A stretch of DNA of 41,627 nucleotides from Gemmatimonadota bacterium (GCA_009838845.1 VXRD01000030.1:1-41627); one strand, 5' to 3'; counted from the stretch's first letter, positions 16,062-24,405 are shown. The notes: generated by a model not told the origin, from the letters alone. Program-made: numbers and translations.

Positions 16062-17309
16062 ATGCACACTCAGAGCAAGTCAAAGATTCGCGCACAACGA
16101 AAAAACCACCTCAATCTAAAAATGAAACTCAAAAACGGCGACATCATCATCGACGACAACTTTCCGTGCAGCAGTGCCGGAGAAATGCGAATAATAGAAT
16201 CTGGCATAAGCGAAATCGGATACAAAAAAGAAGAAATCCCGCAATGGTTCCAGTACCTGTTGGACGAACTATTCGACGGTGCAGGCGTACCCAAAGAATA
16301 CATGGCCCATGTGCGCGTGCGTCACCTCGGCAACCGCGCAAAACGGGTAATACTGCGATTCCTACTAAGCAAAAAAGGCGCAAACTACATGTACCCACCC
16401 TGGTGGATCTGGCGAGAAAACACAGGATGGGCGTGGGTACCATCTGAAAACACGGACTTTCACCTGGCAGAACACATCGATATATCCGTCCACATCCAAC
16501 CCGGAGAAACTATCCGCATCGCATCTGCCCCTTATGAAGACCCATCCGTCATATGCGAAAAAGCGCAACAACTATCCCAACAATACGACATCTGGACCTA
16601 CCGGGAAATCGGCCACTCTGCCCAGGGACGACCAATCTGCGTATTGGAAACCCAACCGCGCGACCTGACACTACTCGTCGATGCCACAATGCAATCGTGC
16701 GAACCCGTATCCTGGGGCATCCTGCATGTAGCCCACAGCTTAACCATCCCAACCGCACGCACACAGCGATTATTAGACCACGTACAATTCTGCCTCATGC
16801 CCATCACAAATCCCGACGGCGTTTGCGAAGGACGCAGCGTAACCAATGCCATGGGCGAAGTCCCAAAATTCGGAATTAACCACCTCGTAGAAGGCAAAAG
16901 CGCGCCCAGAGAAACCGCGGCACTGTGGCAGTACTTCCTCGAAAAAAAGCCAGATGCATCCATAGAAGTCCACGCCCACTTTACGCGACCGGATTTTACG
17001 CGAAGCATTGGCATGCACGACAAAGCATCCATGCCACACCATCTACGGGCAAAAGCGGAAATCCTCGAACAAACCATCTTCGAAAACTACCATGTCAAAC
17101 CATTAAAAAATCGAAAAGTACTCATCGACCCGCGACAACCCGAACACAACGTCTATGGCGACAAACACATCTGCGAACAAGCAGGCACAATCCGCACCTT
17201 TTTACAAGCAATCCCCGACAGCATTGACGCGCACAACGCCGACGTCAAAGAAATGGTAGAAACCGTCGCCCACGCGCTCATCAAATGGCAAAAATCTGGT
17301 ACATCGTAG
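16062..17309 (+). CDS. M14-like zinc carboxypeptidase family protein with altered metal site
   Basis: The protein has an N-terminal beta-rich domain like that before the M14 domain in cytosolic carboxypeptidases (about 120 residues, ending in a Pro-Tyr pair). An M14-type domain follows: YREIGHSAQGRPICVLE, MPITNPDGVCEG and SIEVHAH. In M14 enzymes the zinc ligands are HxxE and a later His. The aligned first motif here reads Q-S-C-E-P, so the first His appears to be Gln, while the Glu and the later His remain. It may be a low-activity or non-catalytic relative. The start is uncertain: a TTG at 16035, ATG at 16062 and ATG at 16122 all lack a good ribosome binding site. The 29-base gap to DUF1080 suggests one operon. 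Confidence 0.65.
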   Translation: MHTQSKSKIRAQRKNHLNLKMKLKNGDIIIDDNFPCSSAGEMRIIESGISEIGYKKEEIPQWFQYLLDELFDGAGVPKEYMAHVRVRHLGNRAKRVILRFLLSKKGANYMYPPWWIWRENTGWAWVPSENTDFHLAEHIDISVHIQPGETIRIASAPYEDPSVICEKAQQLSQQYDIWTYREIGHSAQGRPICVLETQPRDLTLLVDATMQSCEPVSWGILHVAHSLTIPTARTQRLLDHVQFCLMPITNPDGVCEGRSVTNAMGEVPKFGINHLVEGKSAPRETAALWQYFLEKKPDASIEVHAHFTRPDFTRSIGMHDKASMPHHLRAKAEILEQTIFENYHVKPLKNRKVLIDPRQPEHNVYGDKHICEQAGTIRTFLQAIPDSIDAHNADVKEMVETVAHALIKWQKSGTS

Positions 17310-17338
17310 AGGCATAACCTATTTATGGAGGAAAACCC

Positions 17339-17905
17339 ATGGCAACACACCTATCCCCAGAAGAACAAGCGGAGGGATTCACGCCCTTATTCAACGGCAC
17401 AGACCTGAACGACTGGAGAATTATTGGACCGGAAGAAGGTTGGGAAGTCCAAAACGGATTGATAGTATGCAATGGCGAAGGCAGAGGATGGATACGCCCC
17501 AAAGCTATGTACACAGACTTTGTACTGCGCCTGGACTATCGAAACAGCGCGGGCGGAAACAGCGGAATATTCCTGCGGACAAGCGAAGAAGGACGCCCCG
17601 CCTATCAAGGAATGGAAATACAAATTTACGACGTACCTCACGACCCACTCAACAATAAATCAAACGGCGCCATCTACGATGCGGTCGCCCCTACGTCAGA
17701 TCCGTCTCACCCGGCGGGGGAATGGAACTCGATTGAAGTATCCTGCCTGGGAACAATGGTAAACGTCATCATCAACGGACGCGAAGTCATATCCTGTGAC
17801 ACAAGCAAACACCCGGACCTCAAAGACCGCTTGAAAACCGGATACATCGGCCTTCAAAACCACCGCAGCCCCATTGATTTTCGCAATGTACGCATTAAGG
17901 TATAA
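17339..17905 (+). CDS. DUF1080 (3-keto-disaccharide hydrolase-like) protein
   Basis: This 188-residue protein is a single DUF1080 domain, a jelly-roll fold related to LamG/concanavalin lectins. Typical landmarks are PLFNGTDLNDWR, YTDFVLRLDYR, GGNSGIFLRTSEEG, GMEIQIYD, GEWNSIEVSC and the closing FRNVRIKV. Some members cleave 3-keto-glycosides and others may only bind sugars. There is no signal peptide, so it seems cytoplasmic. GGAGG precedes the ATG. It follows the M14-like gene closely. A related domain is fused to the sigma factor at 32442. The stop codon is followed at once by heptamer repeats of the form TCAGNNN. Confidence 0.9.
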   Translation: MATHLSPEEQAEGFTPLFNGTDLNDWRIIGPEEGWEVQNGLIVCNGEGRGWIRPKAMYTDFVLRLDYRNSAGGNSGIFLRTSEEGRPAYQGMEIQIYDVPHDPLNNKSNGAIYDAVAPTSDPSHPAGEWNSIEVSCLGTMVNVIINGREVISCDTSKHPDLKDRLKTGYIGLQNHRSPIDFRNVRIKV

Positions 17906-17907
17906 AA

Positions 17908-17940
17908 TCAGCCATCAGCTTTCAGTGGTCAGCTTTCAGT
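17908..17940 (+). repeat. Heptamer array TCAGNNN, left of hairpin copy C
   Basis: The units read TCAGCCA, TCAGCTT, TCAGTGG, TCAGCTT and TCAGT. The array begins two bases after the DUF1080 stop codon. The segment TCAGTGGTCAG is the exact reverse complement of CTGACCACTGA in the right array. Confidence 0.8.
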
Positions 17941-17943
17941 TCT

Positions 17944-18006
17944 CCGCCCTGCCACCCAAAGGCAAAACCTTCTGGATTGCGGCTAACATCATGCCGCAAT
18001 GACGAC
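17944..18006. repeat. Interspersed hairpin element, copy C
   Basis: The stem ATTGCGGC (17976-17983) pairs with GCCGCAAT (17993-18000). The 5' leader and 3' GACGAC tail match copy B, apart from a five-base GGCAA insertion. It lies between the convergent DUF1080 and aminotransferase genes and between two opposed heptamer arrays. Confidence 0.85.
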
Positions 18007-18014
18007 GGATGGGA

Positions 18015-18038
18015 CTGACCACTGACTACTGACTACTG
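18015..18038 (-). repeat. Heptamer array, right of hairpin copy C
   Basis: Read on the minus strand, the units are AGTAG, TCAGTAG, TCAGTGG and TCAG. They encode the last residues (SSQ) and TAG stop of the aminotransferase gene. Orientation is opposite to the left array. Confidence 0.8.
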
Positions 18039-19390
18039 CCCCCCTCAAACGCTTTAAGCACCCGATCAAACGCCTGGGCCGTCTGATCGATATCCGCATC
18101 GCTGTGAACAGCAGAAATCACGCCACCGGGCCAGGGCATCACATCCACCCCCTCTGCAATCAAACCGCAGCGAAGATAGTGAATCTGCTTCATCGAAATC
18201 CCGCCCTTGAGAACCGAATGAGGCACTGTGCCATCGTAAATATCCGAACATGTGTACGTCTGATCCTCGGACAACGGCAAAAATTGAAACCCCGAAAACT
18301 CGCCGTACACGAGCCAGTTCATCCCACGTCTCTGAATAACATCATTGAGCGCGTTTCTCAACACCTCGCCATTTTGATTAGCGCGGTCAGTAATATCATC
18401 TTCCGCAACAATTTTAAGCGTCGTCAACCCTGCACGCGCTGAAACCGGATTCGAATTAAACGTACCCTGGTGTGGCACCCGGTATCTGTTATTCCACGAA
18501 GCATCGTCGCGATACGTCATCACATCGAGCAAATCCGCGCGCCCCGCAATCGCGCCACCGGGAAAACCACCTGCAACAATCTTGGCAAAAAGAGCCAGAT
18601 CCGGCGTCACGCCATAATATTCCTGAGCACCCCCGGGCGCCACGCGAAAACCCGTAATCACCTCATCAAAAATGAGTAACACGCCGTATTCTCGGGTAAG
18701 AGCGCGAAGCCGGCGCAAAAACTCACCCTGCGTGGGAACCCGCCCAAAACTCGCACCCGTCGGCTCCAGAATAACCGCCGCAATATCATCCCGGCTCTCA
18801 AGTGCCTGCGTGACCTGATCGATATTATTCGGCTCACACAAAACGGCATTCTCAATATGATCCTCCGTAATACCGCTCGGCGGCGTACCGTCAAAACTCG
18901 TCGAAGCACCAAAAGCCACCTGATCGTGCCACCCATGAAAATTCGTCGTAAAACGCAGAATTTTAGACTTATTCTGAAAAGCGCGCGCAACGCGCAACCC
19001 CAAAAGACTCGCCTCTGTCCCCGACGACGTAAAACGCACCTTATCCGCGCACGGCACCATCCGAATAATCTGCTCTGCCCATTCCAATTCCAACTCGTGT
19101 GACGCGCCGTAATGCGTACCCCTGCTCAACTGCTCCCTTACCGCCTCGGTCACCTCCGGATGATTATGCCCCAAAATCAGCGCACCGTGGCCCCCAAAAT
19201 AATCGACATATTCACACCCATCCACATCCCACTTGCGCCCACCCTGTGCCCGAGCAACAGAAAGCGGATAGGGCATCAAATAGCGCGTATCGTGCGTCAC
19301 CCCACTGGGAAAAGTCTCCCGCGCCCGCTGGTACAAAGCGCGTGACTTTGGCGTCTTTGCCATATATTTTTCGATCAACAAATCGCTCAT
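18026..19390 (-). CDS. Class III aminotransferase, glutamate-1-semialdehyde mutase-like
   Basis: This 454-residue PLP enzyme of the class III aminotransferases resembles glutamate-1-semialdehyde 2,1-aminomutase. Residues seen include SSGTEA (122-127, phosphate site), NFHGWHD, EPTGASFGR, IFDEVITGFR (D242, ring nitrogen) and the PLP lysine K270 in FAKIVAGGFPGGA. Since hemL in heme synthesis is usually near 430 residues and no heme genes are near, this is more likely a metabolic paralogue acting on an amino ketone or omega-amino acid. AAAGGA supports the ATG at 19390; the open frame to 19465 lacks support. The last three residues come from a repeat array. It is divergent from the SDR gene. Confidence 0.85.
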   Translation of the reverse strand: MSDLLIEKYMAKTPKSRALYQRARETFPSGVTHDTRYLMPYPLSVARAQGGRKWDVDGCEYVDYFGGHGALILGHNHPEVTEAVREQLSRGTHYGASHELELEWAEQIIRMVPCADKVRFTSSGTEASLLGLRVARAFQNKSKILRFTTNFHGWHDQVAFGASTSFDGTPPSGITEDHIENAVLCEPNNIDQVTQALESRDDIAAVILEPTGASFGRVPTQGEFLRRLRALTREYGVLLIFDEVITGFRVAPGGAQEYYGVTPDLALFAKIVAGGFPGGAIAGRADLLDVMTYRDDASWNNRYRVPHQGTFNSNPVSARAGLTTLKIVAEDDITDRANQNGEVLRNALNDVIQRRGMNWLVYGEFSGFQFLPLSEDQTYTCSDIYDGTVPHSVLKGGISMKQIHYLRCGLIAEGVDVMPWPGGVISAVHSDADIDQTAQAFDRVLKAFEGGSSQ

Positions 19391-19555
19391 CTTTTGTCCT
19401 TTCGGTTTTTCAGTACCTACACAATCTCTCAATACAAAGATACGGTTCTGGGCAGGTGGATGCAACTGCCTCTTTATTCACATCACACTTGCGCGTATTT
19501 ATAGACCTTATTACCTTATATAACTATATTTGACGCGAATCCTAAGGAGAGGCCC

Positions 19556-20275
19556 ATGCATCACGCGCTGGAGAACAAAGTCGCTATAATTGTGGGAAGC
19601 AGTTCGGGAATGGGAAAAGCGACCGCGCGATCTTATGCCCAGGCAGGTGCCAGCGTGGTACTGGCAGCGCGAAGCAAAGACAAATTAGACAACCTGAAAG
19701 CAGAAATAGGAAACCGCGCAATCGCCTGTCCCACAGACGCGCGAGATGTAGAACAGGTAAACCACTTAATCCAGACGACACTGGATGAATTCGGGCAAAT
19801 CGATATTCTCGTGTACGCCACGGGAACGAACATCCCGGACCGCAGCCTTGAAGTATTAACCCACGAAACGTGGGAAATGATGATCGGCACAAATCTGACC
19901 GGCGCATTCAACTGCACAAAAGCGGTCTTGCCCGTCATGCGAAAACAGCAATCGGGCCTGATCATCTATCTATCTTCCGGATGCGTACAATCGCCCGATG
20001 TATCCGGCGTATCTTATCAGGCATCCAAACACGGCATGTCTGGCCTGGCGCACGGGACATTCCAGGAAGAACAGGAAAACGGCATTCGCACCACAGTAAT
20101 CTTCCCCGGATTGTGCGACACGCCCATCGTCTTGAAGCGCCCCGTACCCACGCCCCCAGAAGTCATGGCCAAAGCCTTAAAGCCAGAAGACGTAGCTGAC
20201 GCATGCCTGTACGTGGCGACCACGCCCGCCCGTGCGCGAATACCAGAACTCATTCTCTTACCCGCAGGACTGTAA
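19556..20275 (+). CDS. Short-chain dehydrogenase/reductase
   Basis: This 239-residue classical SDR would be an NAD(P)H-dependent oxidoreductase. Features are the cofactor site GSSSGMG (14-20), AARS after beta-2, DARDVEQV, and YATGTN in place of the usual NNAG. N113 and the catalytic Y154 and K158 in SYQASKHG are present, with Ser at about 140-141. AAGGAG precedes the ATG. It is followed 29 bases later by a PhyH dioxygenase on the same strand, so the pair may hydroxylate and then oxidise one compound. Substrate is unknown. Confidence 0.88.
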   Translation: MHHALENKVAIIVGSSSGMGKATARSYAQAGASVVLAARSKDKLDNLKAEIGNRAIACPTDARDVEQVNHLIQTTLDEFGQIDILVYATGTNIPDRSLEVLTHETWEMMIGTNLTGAFNCTKAVLPVMRKQQSGLIIYLSSGCVQSPDVSGVSYQASKHGMSGLAHGTFQEEQENGIRTTVIFPGLCDTPIVLKRPVPTPPEVMAKALKPEDVADACLYVATTPARARIPELILLPAGL

Positions 20276-20304
20276 TACCAACCTCAAAACCTCTGGATAT
20301 TTCC

Positions 20305-21108
20305 ATGTCTATTTCCAGACCAGAAGGCACAAAGCACCTCACACAGGCGCAGGTCGCGCAATTTGTGAATGACGGATTTGTCATCGTCCCGGGTCTCGTC
20401 GATCCAGACCGCGTGCGTGCGGGACTAAAAGAACTAAAAAATAAAACCGGCATCGTGCCCGATGAGTCAAAAACATGGCCGACAGACAAAAATGGCATGC
20501 ATGTAACCCAGGAAGGCATTGCGATTGATCGGACCATGTGTATCTCGCCCAAACTGAAAGCCATCGTGCGTGAACTCGCCGGACCGGCTGTCACCAATGA
20601 GCCGGGATTAAGCCCCATATTGCGATTTCCGCAGCCGGGACCCAAACAATTTGAACCGGGCGGCGCGCATATCGATGGCACGCGCCAGGGCAACGGCCTC
20701 ACCGTATATCCCACTCACTTTCTCCTCCTCGTCATGGCCTATCTCACAGACACGGATGCACACGACGGCGCATTCACCGTATGGCCGGGCAGTCCCCGAC
20801 AGGTATTTTCGTGGGCTTATACCAACAACATCGACCTCGGAGAAAAATGGCGCACAACCGGCAGCACAGGCGCGCCGGACATCCCGCTCAACGATCCAAT
20901 CCCCGTCGTCGCACGGGCGGGTGACGTGGCGATATGCCACTATCTGATGGTACACGCATCTTCCGCCAACCGGGGCGACCACGTCCGCGTTGGGTTTCAC
21001 GGATGGCTGAGGGCAACCCCCGAATACCAATACGTCCCAAAAACGGGACCACCCCAAACGGACTGGACCCCGTTGGACTGGATATTGAGAACGGACAATT
21101 TGCAATGA
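20305..21108 (+). CDS. Phytanoyl-CoA dioxygenase-family protein
   Basis: This 267-residue Fe(II)/2-oxoglutarate oxygenase has the iron ligands H122 and D124 in GAHIDGT, with H217 in LMVHASSANRGDH. R228 in HVRVGFHG binds 2-oxoglutarate. The N-terminal LTQAQVAQFVNDGFVIVPGL is a typical PhyH opening. The ATG at 20305 is chosen because homology begins there; a start at 20203 would overlap the SDR gene. No clear ribosome binding site is present, so coupling to the SDR gene is likely. A 14-base piece resembling the interspersed hairpin leader lies just before the start. Confidence 0.82.
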   Translation: MSISRPEGTKHLTQAQVAQFVNDGFVIVPGLVDPDRVRAGLKELKNKTGIVPDESKTWPTDKNGMHVTQEGIAIDRTMCISPKLKAIVRELAGPAVTNEPGLSPILRFPQPGPKQFEPGGAHIDGTRQGNGLTVYPTHFLLLVMAYLTDTDAHDGAFTVWPGSPRQVFSWAYTNNIDLGEKWRTTGSTGAPDIPLNDPIPVVARAGDVAICHYLMVHASSANRGDHVRVGFHGWLRATPEYQYVPKTGPPQTDWTPLDWILRTDNLQ

Positions 21109-21125
21109 GAAAGGAGGTCCTTTTA

Positions 21126-21149
21126 ATGCCGAGAGTTAGTAATTTTTGA
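21126..21149 (+). CDS. Possible seven-codon leader peptide
   Basis: A near-perfect ribosome binding site, AAGGAGGT (21111-21118), sits 7 bases before an ATG that opens the peptide MPRVSNF and a stop. The PhyH stop is only 17 bases upstream. It could be a real leader ORF before the receptor gene, or the remains of a truncated gene. No regulatory codon runs are seen in it. Confidence 0.3.
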   Translation: MPRVSNF

Positions 21150-21169
21150 AGAAGAAAACCAAGTCATCA

Positions 21170-21190
21170 GGCGGGGAAGTCATCCCCGTC
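21170..21190 (+). promoter_or_regulatory. Hairpin in the leader of the TonB receptor gene
   Basis: An 8-pair stem (21170-21177 with 21183-21190, one G-T pair) with a 5-base loop lies 13 bases before the AAGGAG site of the receptor gene. No T tract follows, so it is not an intrinsic terminator. It may protect or control the receptor mRNA. Confidence 0.4.
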
Positions 21191-21216
21191 AAAACCACAA
21201 ACAAAGGAGTTGACAC

Positions 21217-24200
21217 ATGAATCGAATGTGTTTGCTGTGTATCATTTCCCTTTGCCTGGTATCTCAAGCCTTTGCAGGTACCACGGGAAAGGTCTCCGGC
21301 GTAATAAAAGACGCCAAATCGGGAGAAATATTGCCCGGCGCAAACGTCGTCGTGCTTGGCACCCGTCTGGGCGCGACAACAGACGCCGATGGCAATTATT
21401 TTATCCTCAATGTCCCACCTGGCCTGCTGGAAGTACAGGCGTCAATGGTGGGATATACAAAGGTCACACAGACAGACGTCCGCGTAAAAATCGACCAGAC
21501 CACAAAGCTCAATTTTACATTGAGTGAAGAAACCCTCGAAGCCGCTGAGATACTGGTCATGGCCGAACGCCCCCCCGTAGAACTCGATCTCACGGGGAGC
21601 AAGCAGACGATGACCACTGAGGAATTGGAATTGAGCTGGGTCAACTCGGTTGAGGAAGCCGTAGAAATCCAATCGGGAGTGGGTATCCGCGGATCCATAC
21701 GCGGAGGCTTTGGCGTCAATGCAGCCTATATGGTTGATGGCGTTGACATGCGGGATAATTTCACCCAATCCAGTTTTGTCGTGACCAATACCTCAGCCAT
21801 CCAGGAAATGGAAGTGCTCTCGGGTGGATACAACGCGGAATACGGCCAGGCCAACGATGCGATCATCAATATCGTAACGCGATCAGCGCGAGACCGCTGG
21901 CACTGGAATGCAAAAACACGCATGCGCCCACGCGGCAAGTACCACTGGGGACGCAATATTTACAGCGAAGAAAATATCGAACACACATTGATCACCAAAG
22001 CGTACTTCGACAACAACGACATGGGTGCCTCGTGGAATAATTACTGGCAGGAACAGGGCCAAAATCCTACGGCTGAGTTCAACTGGCAGAAATACCAGGA
22101 ATTCACCACGCCACCGGAAACTATGAGCAATTACGCGGATCTGGATCAGTGGGAAGGGGAGGGTTCTCTTTTTGGACCCATCAGTTCAAATATAGATTTG
22201 CTATTGAGCGGCAAGTACCTCAGAGGCGTAACCCGGTGGCCATCCATCTTGAATTACAGCCCCGAATGGAACTTCATTTCCAAGCTCAATTACCAAATAG
22301 CAGACAAAACCAGACTCACATTGTCCTATACGCATCAGGGAACGGATAATAGCGGATATCCAAAAATGTCGTACCTCTCATCAGACGACATTGGACACGC
22401 GACGGGCAACCACAAAACAGGGGAAATCAAAACGCCCTACGATCAACAGAAGTGGTCTGCAAATTCTGCCAATGTATTGCATGGAAACAATAGATTTCCG
22501 CGTCCTCCGCAGTACATTCGCACCAACACGGCGATGTCCAGACTGACGCACATTTTCAGCCCCAGGACATTCCTGGAATTCCGCGTTCAGTACCACCAGG
22601 TTCGGTATGATATGCACTACGAAGGTCTCTATCACTATACCTTTGAAGACTGGAAAAACCGCGTTACCGCACCATTAGCACCCGAGTGGTTCCCCACCAG
22701 CCCAATAAGCACGGTGATCAGCCGCAGGCAGCAGCCAGTAGATAAAGCCAGGCTTCATTCCTACAACTGGAAAACCACCGTCAAGCTGGATTTCTCCAGC
22801 CAGGTCAATGAACACAATTTGTTCAAAGCGGGCTTTTCTTACGAGCCGCAATACATAGACGAATGGCATGCAGGTGACTTCGGTCCTCCTTCCACACCAT
22901 TCAACAAAGTGCCGCATCGAGACTATTCTCCGTGGGATTTCAGCGCGTACTTACAGGACCAGATCGAAGCCGAGGGCATGATCGTAAATCTGGGCTTGCG
23001 CCTGGACATGTTCAATGCCAACAAGATGGTGAATTACACCATGTGGGATCCCTATGCATTGGCAAGGGACACAGATGGCAATATCGCGGGCGGACTTCTG
23101 TCCTTTGACCCGGACGGTCCCCATGCGGTCAAGACACCGCTTCAGGTCGCGCTGTCACCCCGCGTGGGCATCGCACATCCGATTACAGCCAGCACCGTGT
23201 TGCACTTTATGTACGGGCATTTTAACCAGCGTCCTGGCTGGACACAAATCGCCGGCAACAAAACGATCTGGAACCGCGGGGCACCCGTCACCGGGCACCT
23301 TCTTCCCCCGACATACGACCACAATCCAGAGGAAGACTACAATTATCTCCACTGGTGGGGCAAAGGGGGCAATCCGGAGATTGGATACGAGAAGATGATT
23401 CAATACGAAGTGGGCTTTGACCAGGATATTGCTGGCGTGCTCGGCCTGGATGTGACCATGTATTACAAGGACGCCAAAGATCTGACAAAGCGCGGCTACC
23501 AGATGGGACGAGAAAATGCTTACGGCGCGAATCAGGGGCTTCAAGTAAACCTGTTTATGGATCCTGTCAACCCGCAAAAACAGACGCCTCAAGCTAACTT
23601 CACAAACCGCGGCGCGTGGTCTATTCAAGGTGGACGCCTTGATGCGCGAGGCCTGGAATTGGAATTGAGCACCAAACGCTGGCCCAATGCACAGTTCCAG
23701 CTCAAGTACGACCTGTCCTATTCCAGCACAGGTGCTTATGGTCCCACGAGCCTCTACATTCCCATTCCACAACCAGACGGTTCTATCAAGCAACTTGGAC
23801 GGAATCGCTATCACGGCTCTGGCGAAAACAATCTCGAATTGTGGAACCCGCACAACACATTCAAACTCAATGCATTGCTCAGCACGCCCAACAACTTCGG
23901 TCCCGTGATGGGTAATTTCAACCCCCTGAGCAACTGGTACCTGAATTTGCACTACACTTACGCTTCGCCAGAGCGGTTCACTTACCATTCTCCAGGAGAC
24001 ACCAGCACCGAGCCGCTGAACCAGTCGTGGAGACCCTATCACCGCACCAATGCGCGTCTCTCAAAGCGATTCGGACTGTTGGGAGGCATGAGAGGCGAAT
24101 TTGCCATAGATATACACAATTTGTTCAACAGCAAGCAATTGCGGCTACTCGGCGGACAGGACCTGTTCAATTACATGGAGAATGACGGACAATTGCCCGT

Positions 24201-24327
24201 GGTAAAAGCCTCGTACCTGCAGGAGGATGGATCTCCGGCAGAACACGTCGAACCCGACCAGTGGTTGATCTACAGGCCGGACTTGCAGCCGAGAGAACTG
24301 TTCTTCTCGTTATCGATTGAGTATTAG
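21217..24327 (+). CDS. TonB-dependent outer membrane receptor with carboxypeptidase-regulatory-like domain
   Basis: This 1036-residue outer membrane receptor begins with a signal peptide (residues 1-20, cut after AFA). A carboxypeptidase regulatory-like domain follows at about 24-105 (GVIKDAKSGEILPGANVVVL, TDADGNYFILNVPPG). The plug domain at about 125-240 carries VDGVDMRDN and GGYNAEYGQANDAIINIVT. The rest is a long beta barrel ending in FFSLSIEY, with the expected terminal aromatic residue. The layout is that of SusC/RagA-like and CirA-like FCB receptors, which import large ligands using proton motive force through TonB. No SusD-like partner is present; the next gene may take that role. AAGGAG precedes the ATG. 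The ligand cannot be told from sequence. It opens a three-gene group. Confidence 0.9.
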   Translation: MNRMCLLCIISLCLVSQAFAGTTGKVSGVIKDAKSGEILPGANVVVLGTRLGATTDADGNYFILNVPPGLLEVQASMVGYTKVTQTDVRVKIDQTTKLNFTLSEETLEAAEILVMAERPPVELDLTGSKQTMTTEELELSWVNSVEEAVEIQSGVGIRGSIRGGFGVNAAYMVDGVDMRDNFTQSSFVVTNTSAIQEMEVLSGGYNAEYGQANDAIINIVTRSARDRWHWNAKTRMRPRGKYHWGRNIYSEENIEHTLITKAYFDNNDMGASWNNYWQEQGQNPTAEFNWQKYQEFTTPPETMSNYADLDQWEGEGSLFGPISSNIDLLLSGKYLRGVTRWPSILNYSPEWNFISKLNYQIADKTRLTLSYTHQGTDNSGYPKMSYLSSDDIGHATGNHKTGEIKTPYDQQKWSANSANVLHGNNRFPRPPQYIRTNTAMSRLTHIFSPRTFLEFRVQYHQVRYDMHYEGLYHYTFEDWKNRVTAPLAPEWFPTSPISTVISRRQQPVDKARLHSYNWKTTVKLDFSSQVNEHNLFKAGFSYEPQYIDEWHAGDFGPPSTPFNKVPHRDYSPWDFSAYLQDQIEAEGMIVNLGLRLDMFNANKMVNYTMWDPYALARDTDGNIAGGLLSFDPDGPHAVKTPLQVALSPRVGIAHPITASTVLHFMYGHFNQRPGWTQIAGNKTIWNRGAPVTGHLLPPTYDHNPEEDYNYLHWWGKGGNPEIGYEKMIQYEVGFDQDIAGVLGLDVTMYYKDAKDLTKRGYQMGRENAYGANQGLQVNLFMDPVNPQKQTPQANFTNRGAWSIQGGRLDARGLELELSTKRWPNAQFQLKYDLSYSSTGAYGPTSLYIPIPQPDGSIKQLGRNRYHGSGENNLELWNPHNTFKLNALLSTPNNFGPVMGNFNPLSNWYLNLHYTYASPERFTYHSPGDTSTEPLNQSWRPYHRTNARLSKRFGLLGGMRGEFAIDIHNLFNSKQLRLLGGQDLFNYMENDGQLPVVKASYLQEDGSPAEHVEPDQWLIYRPDLQPRELFFSLSIEY

Positions 24328-24335
24328 CACAAATA

Positions 24336-24368
24336 GCCGGGTATCAAGATGAATGGACGATACCCGGC
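24336..24368 (+). promoter_or_regulatory. Intercistronic hairpin between receptor and secreted-protein genes
   Basis: A 10-pair perfect stem, GCCGGGTATC (24336-24345) with GATACCCGGC (24359-24368), has a 13-base loop and begins 8 bases after the receptor stop. There is no T tract. It may set mRNA ends or the expression ratio of the two genes rather than end transcription. Confidence 0.5.
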
Positions 24369-24405
24369 CTGCAAATTCCCTTCTCAAACAACAAAGGAGT
24401 TTTAG

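Noticed and set aside
17339-17905. Naming the DUF1080 protein as a proven 3-keto-glycoside hydrolase
   Set aside because: No catalytic residues can be confirmed by eye and the domain also occurs in non-enzymatic settings.
23155-24042. A 295-codon minus-strand open frame inside the TonB receptor
   Set aside because: Antisense shadow of a clear beta-barrel gene, with no recognisable domain.
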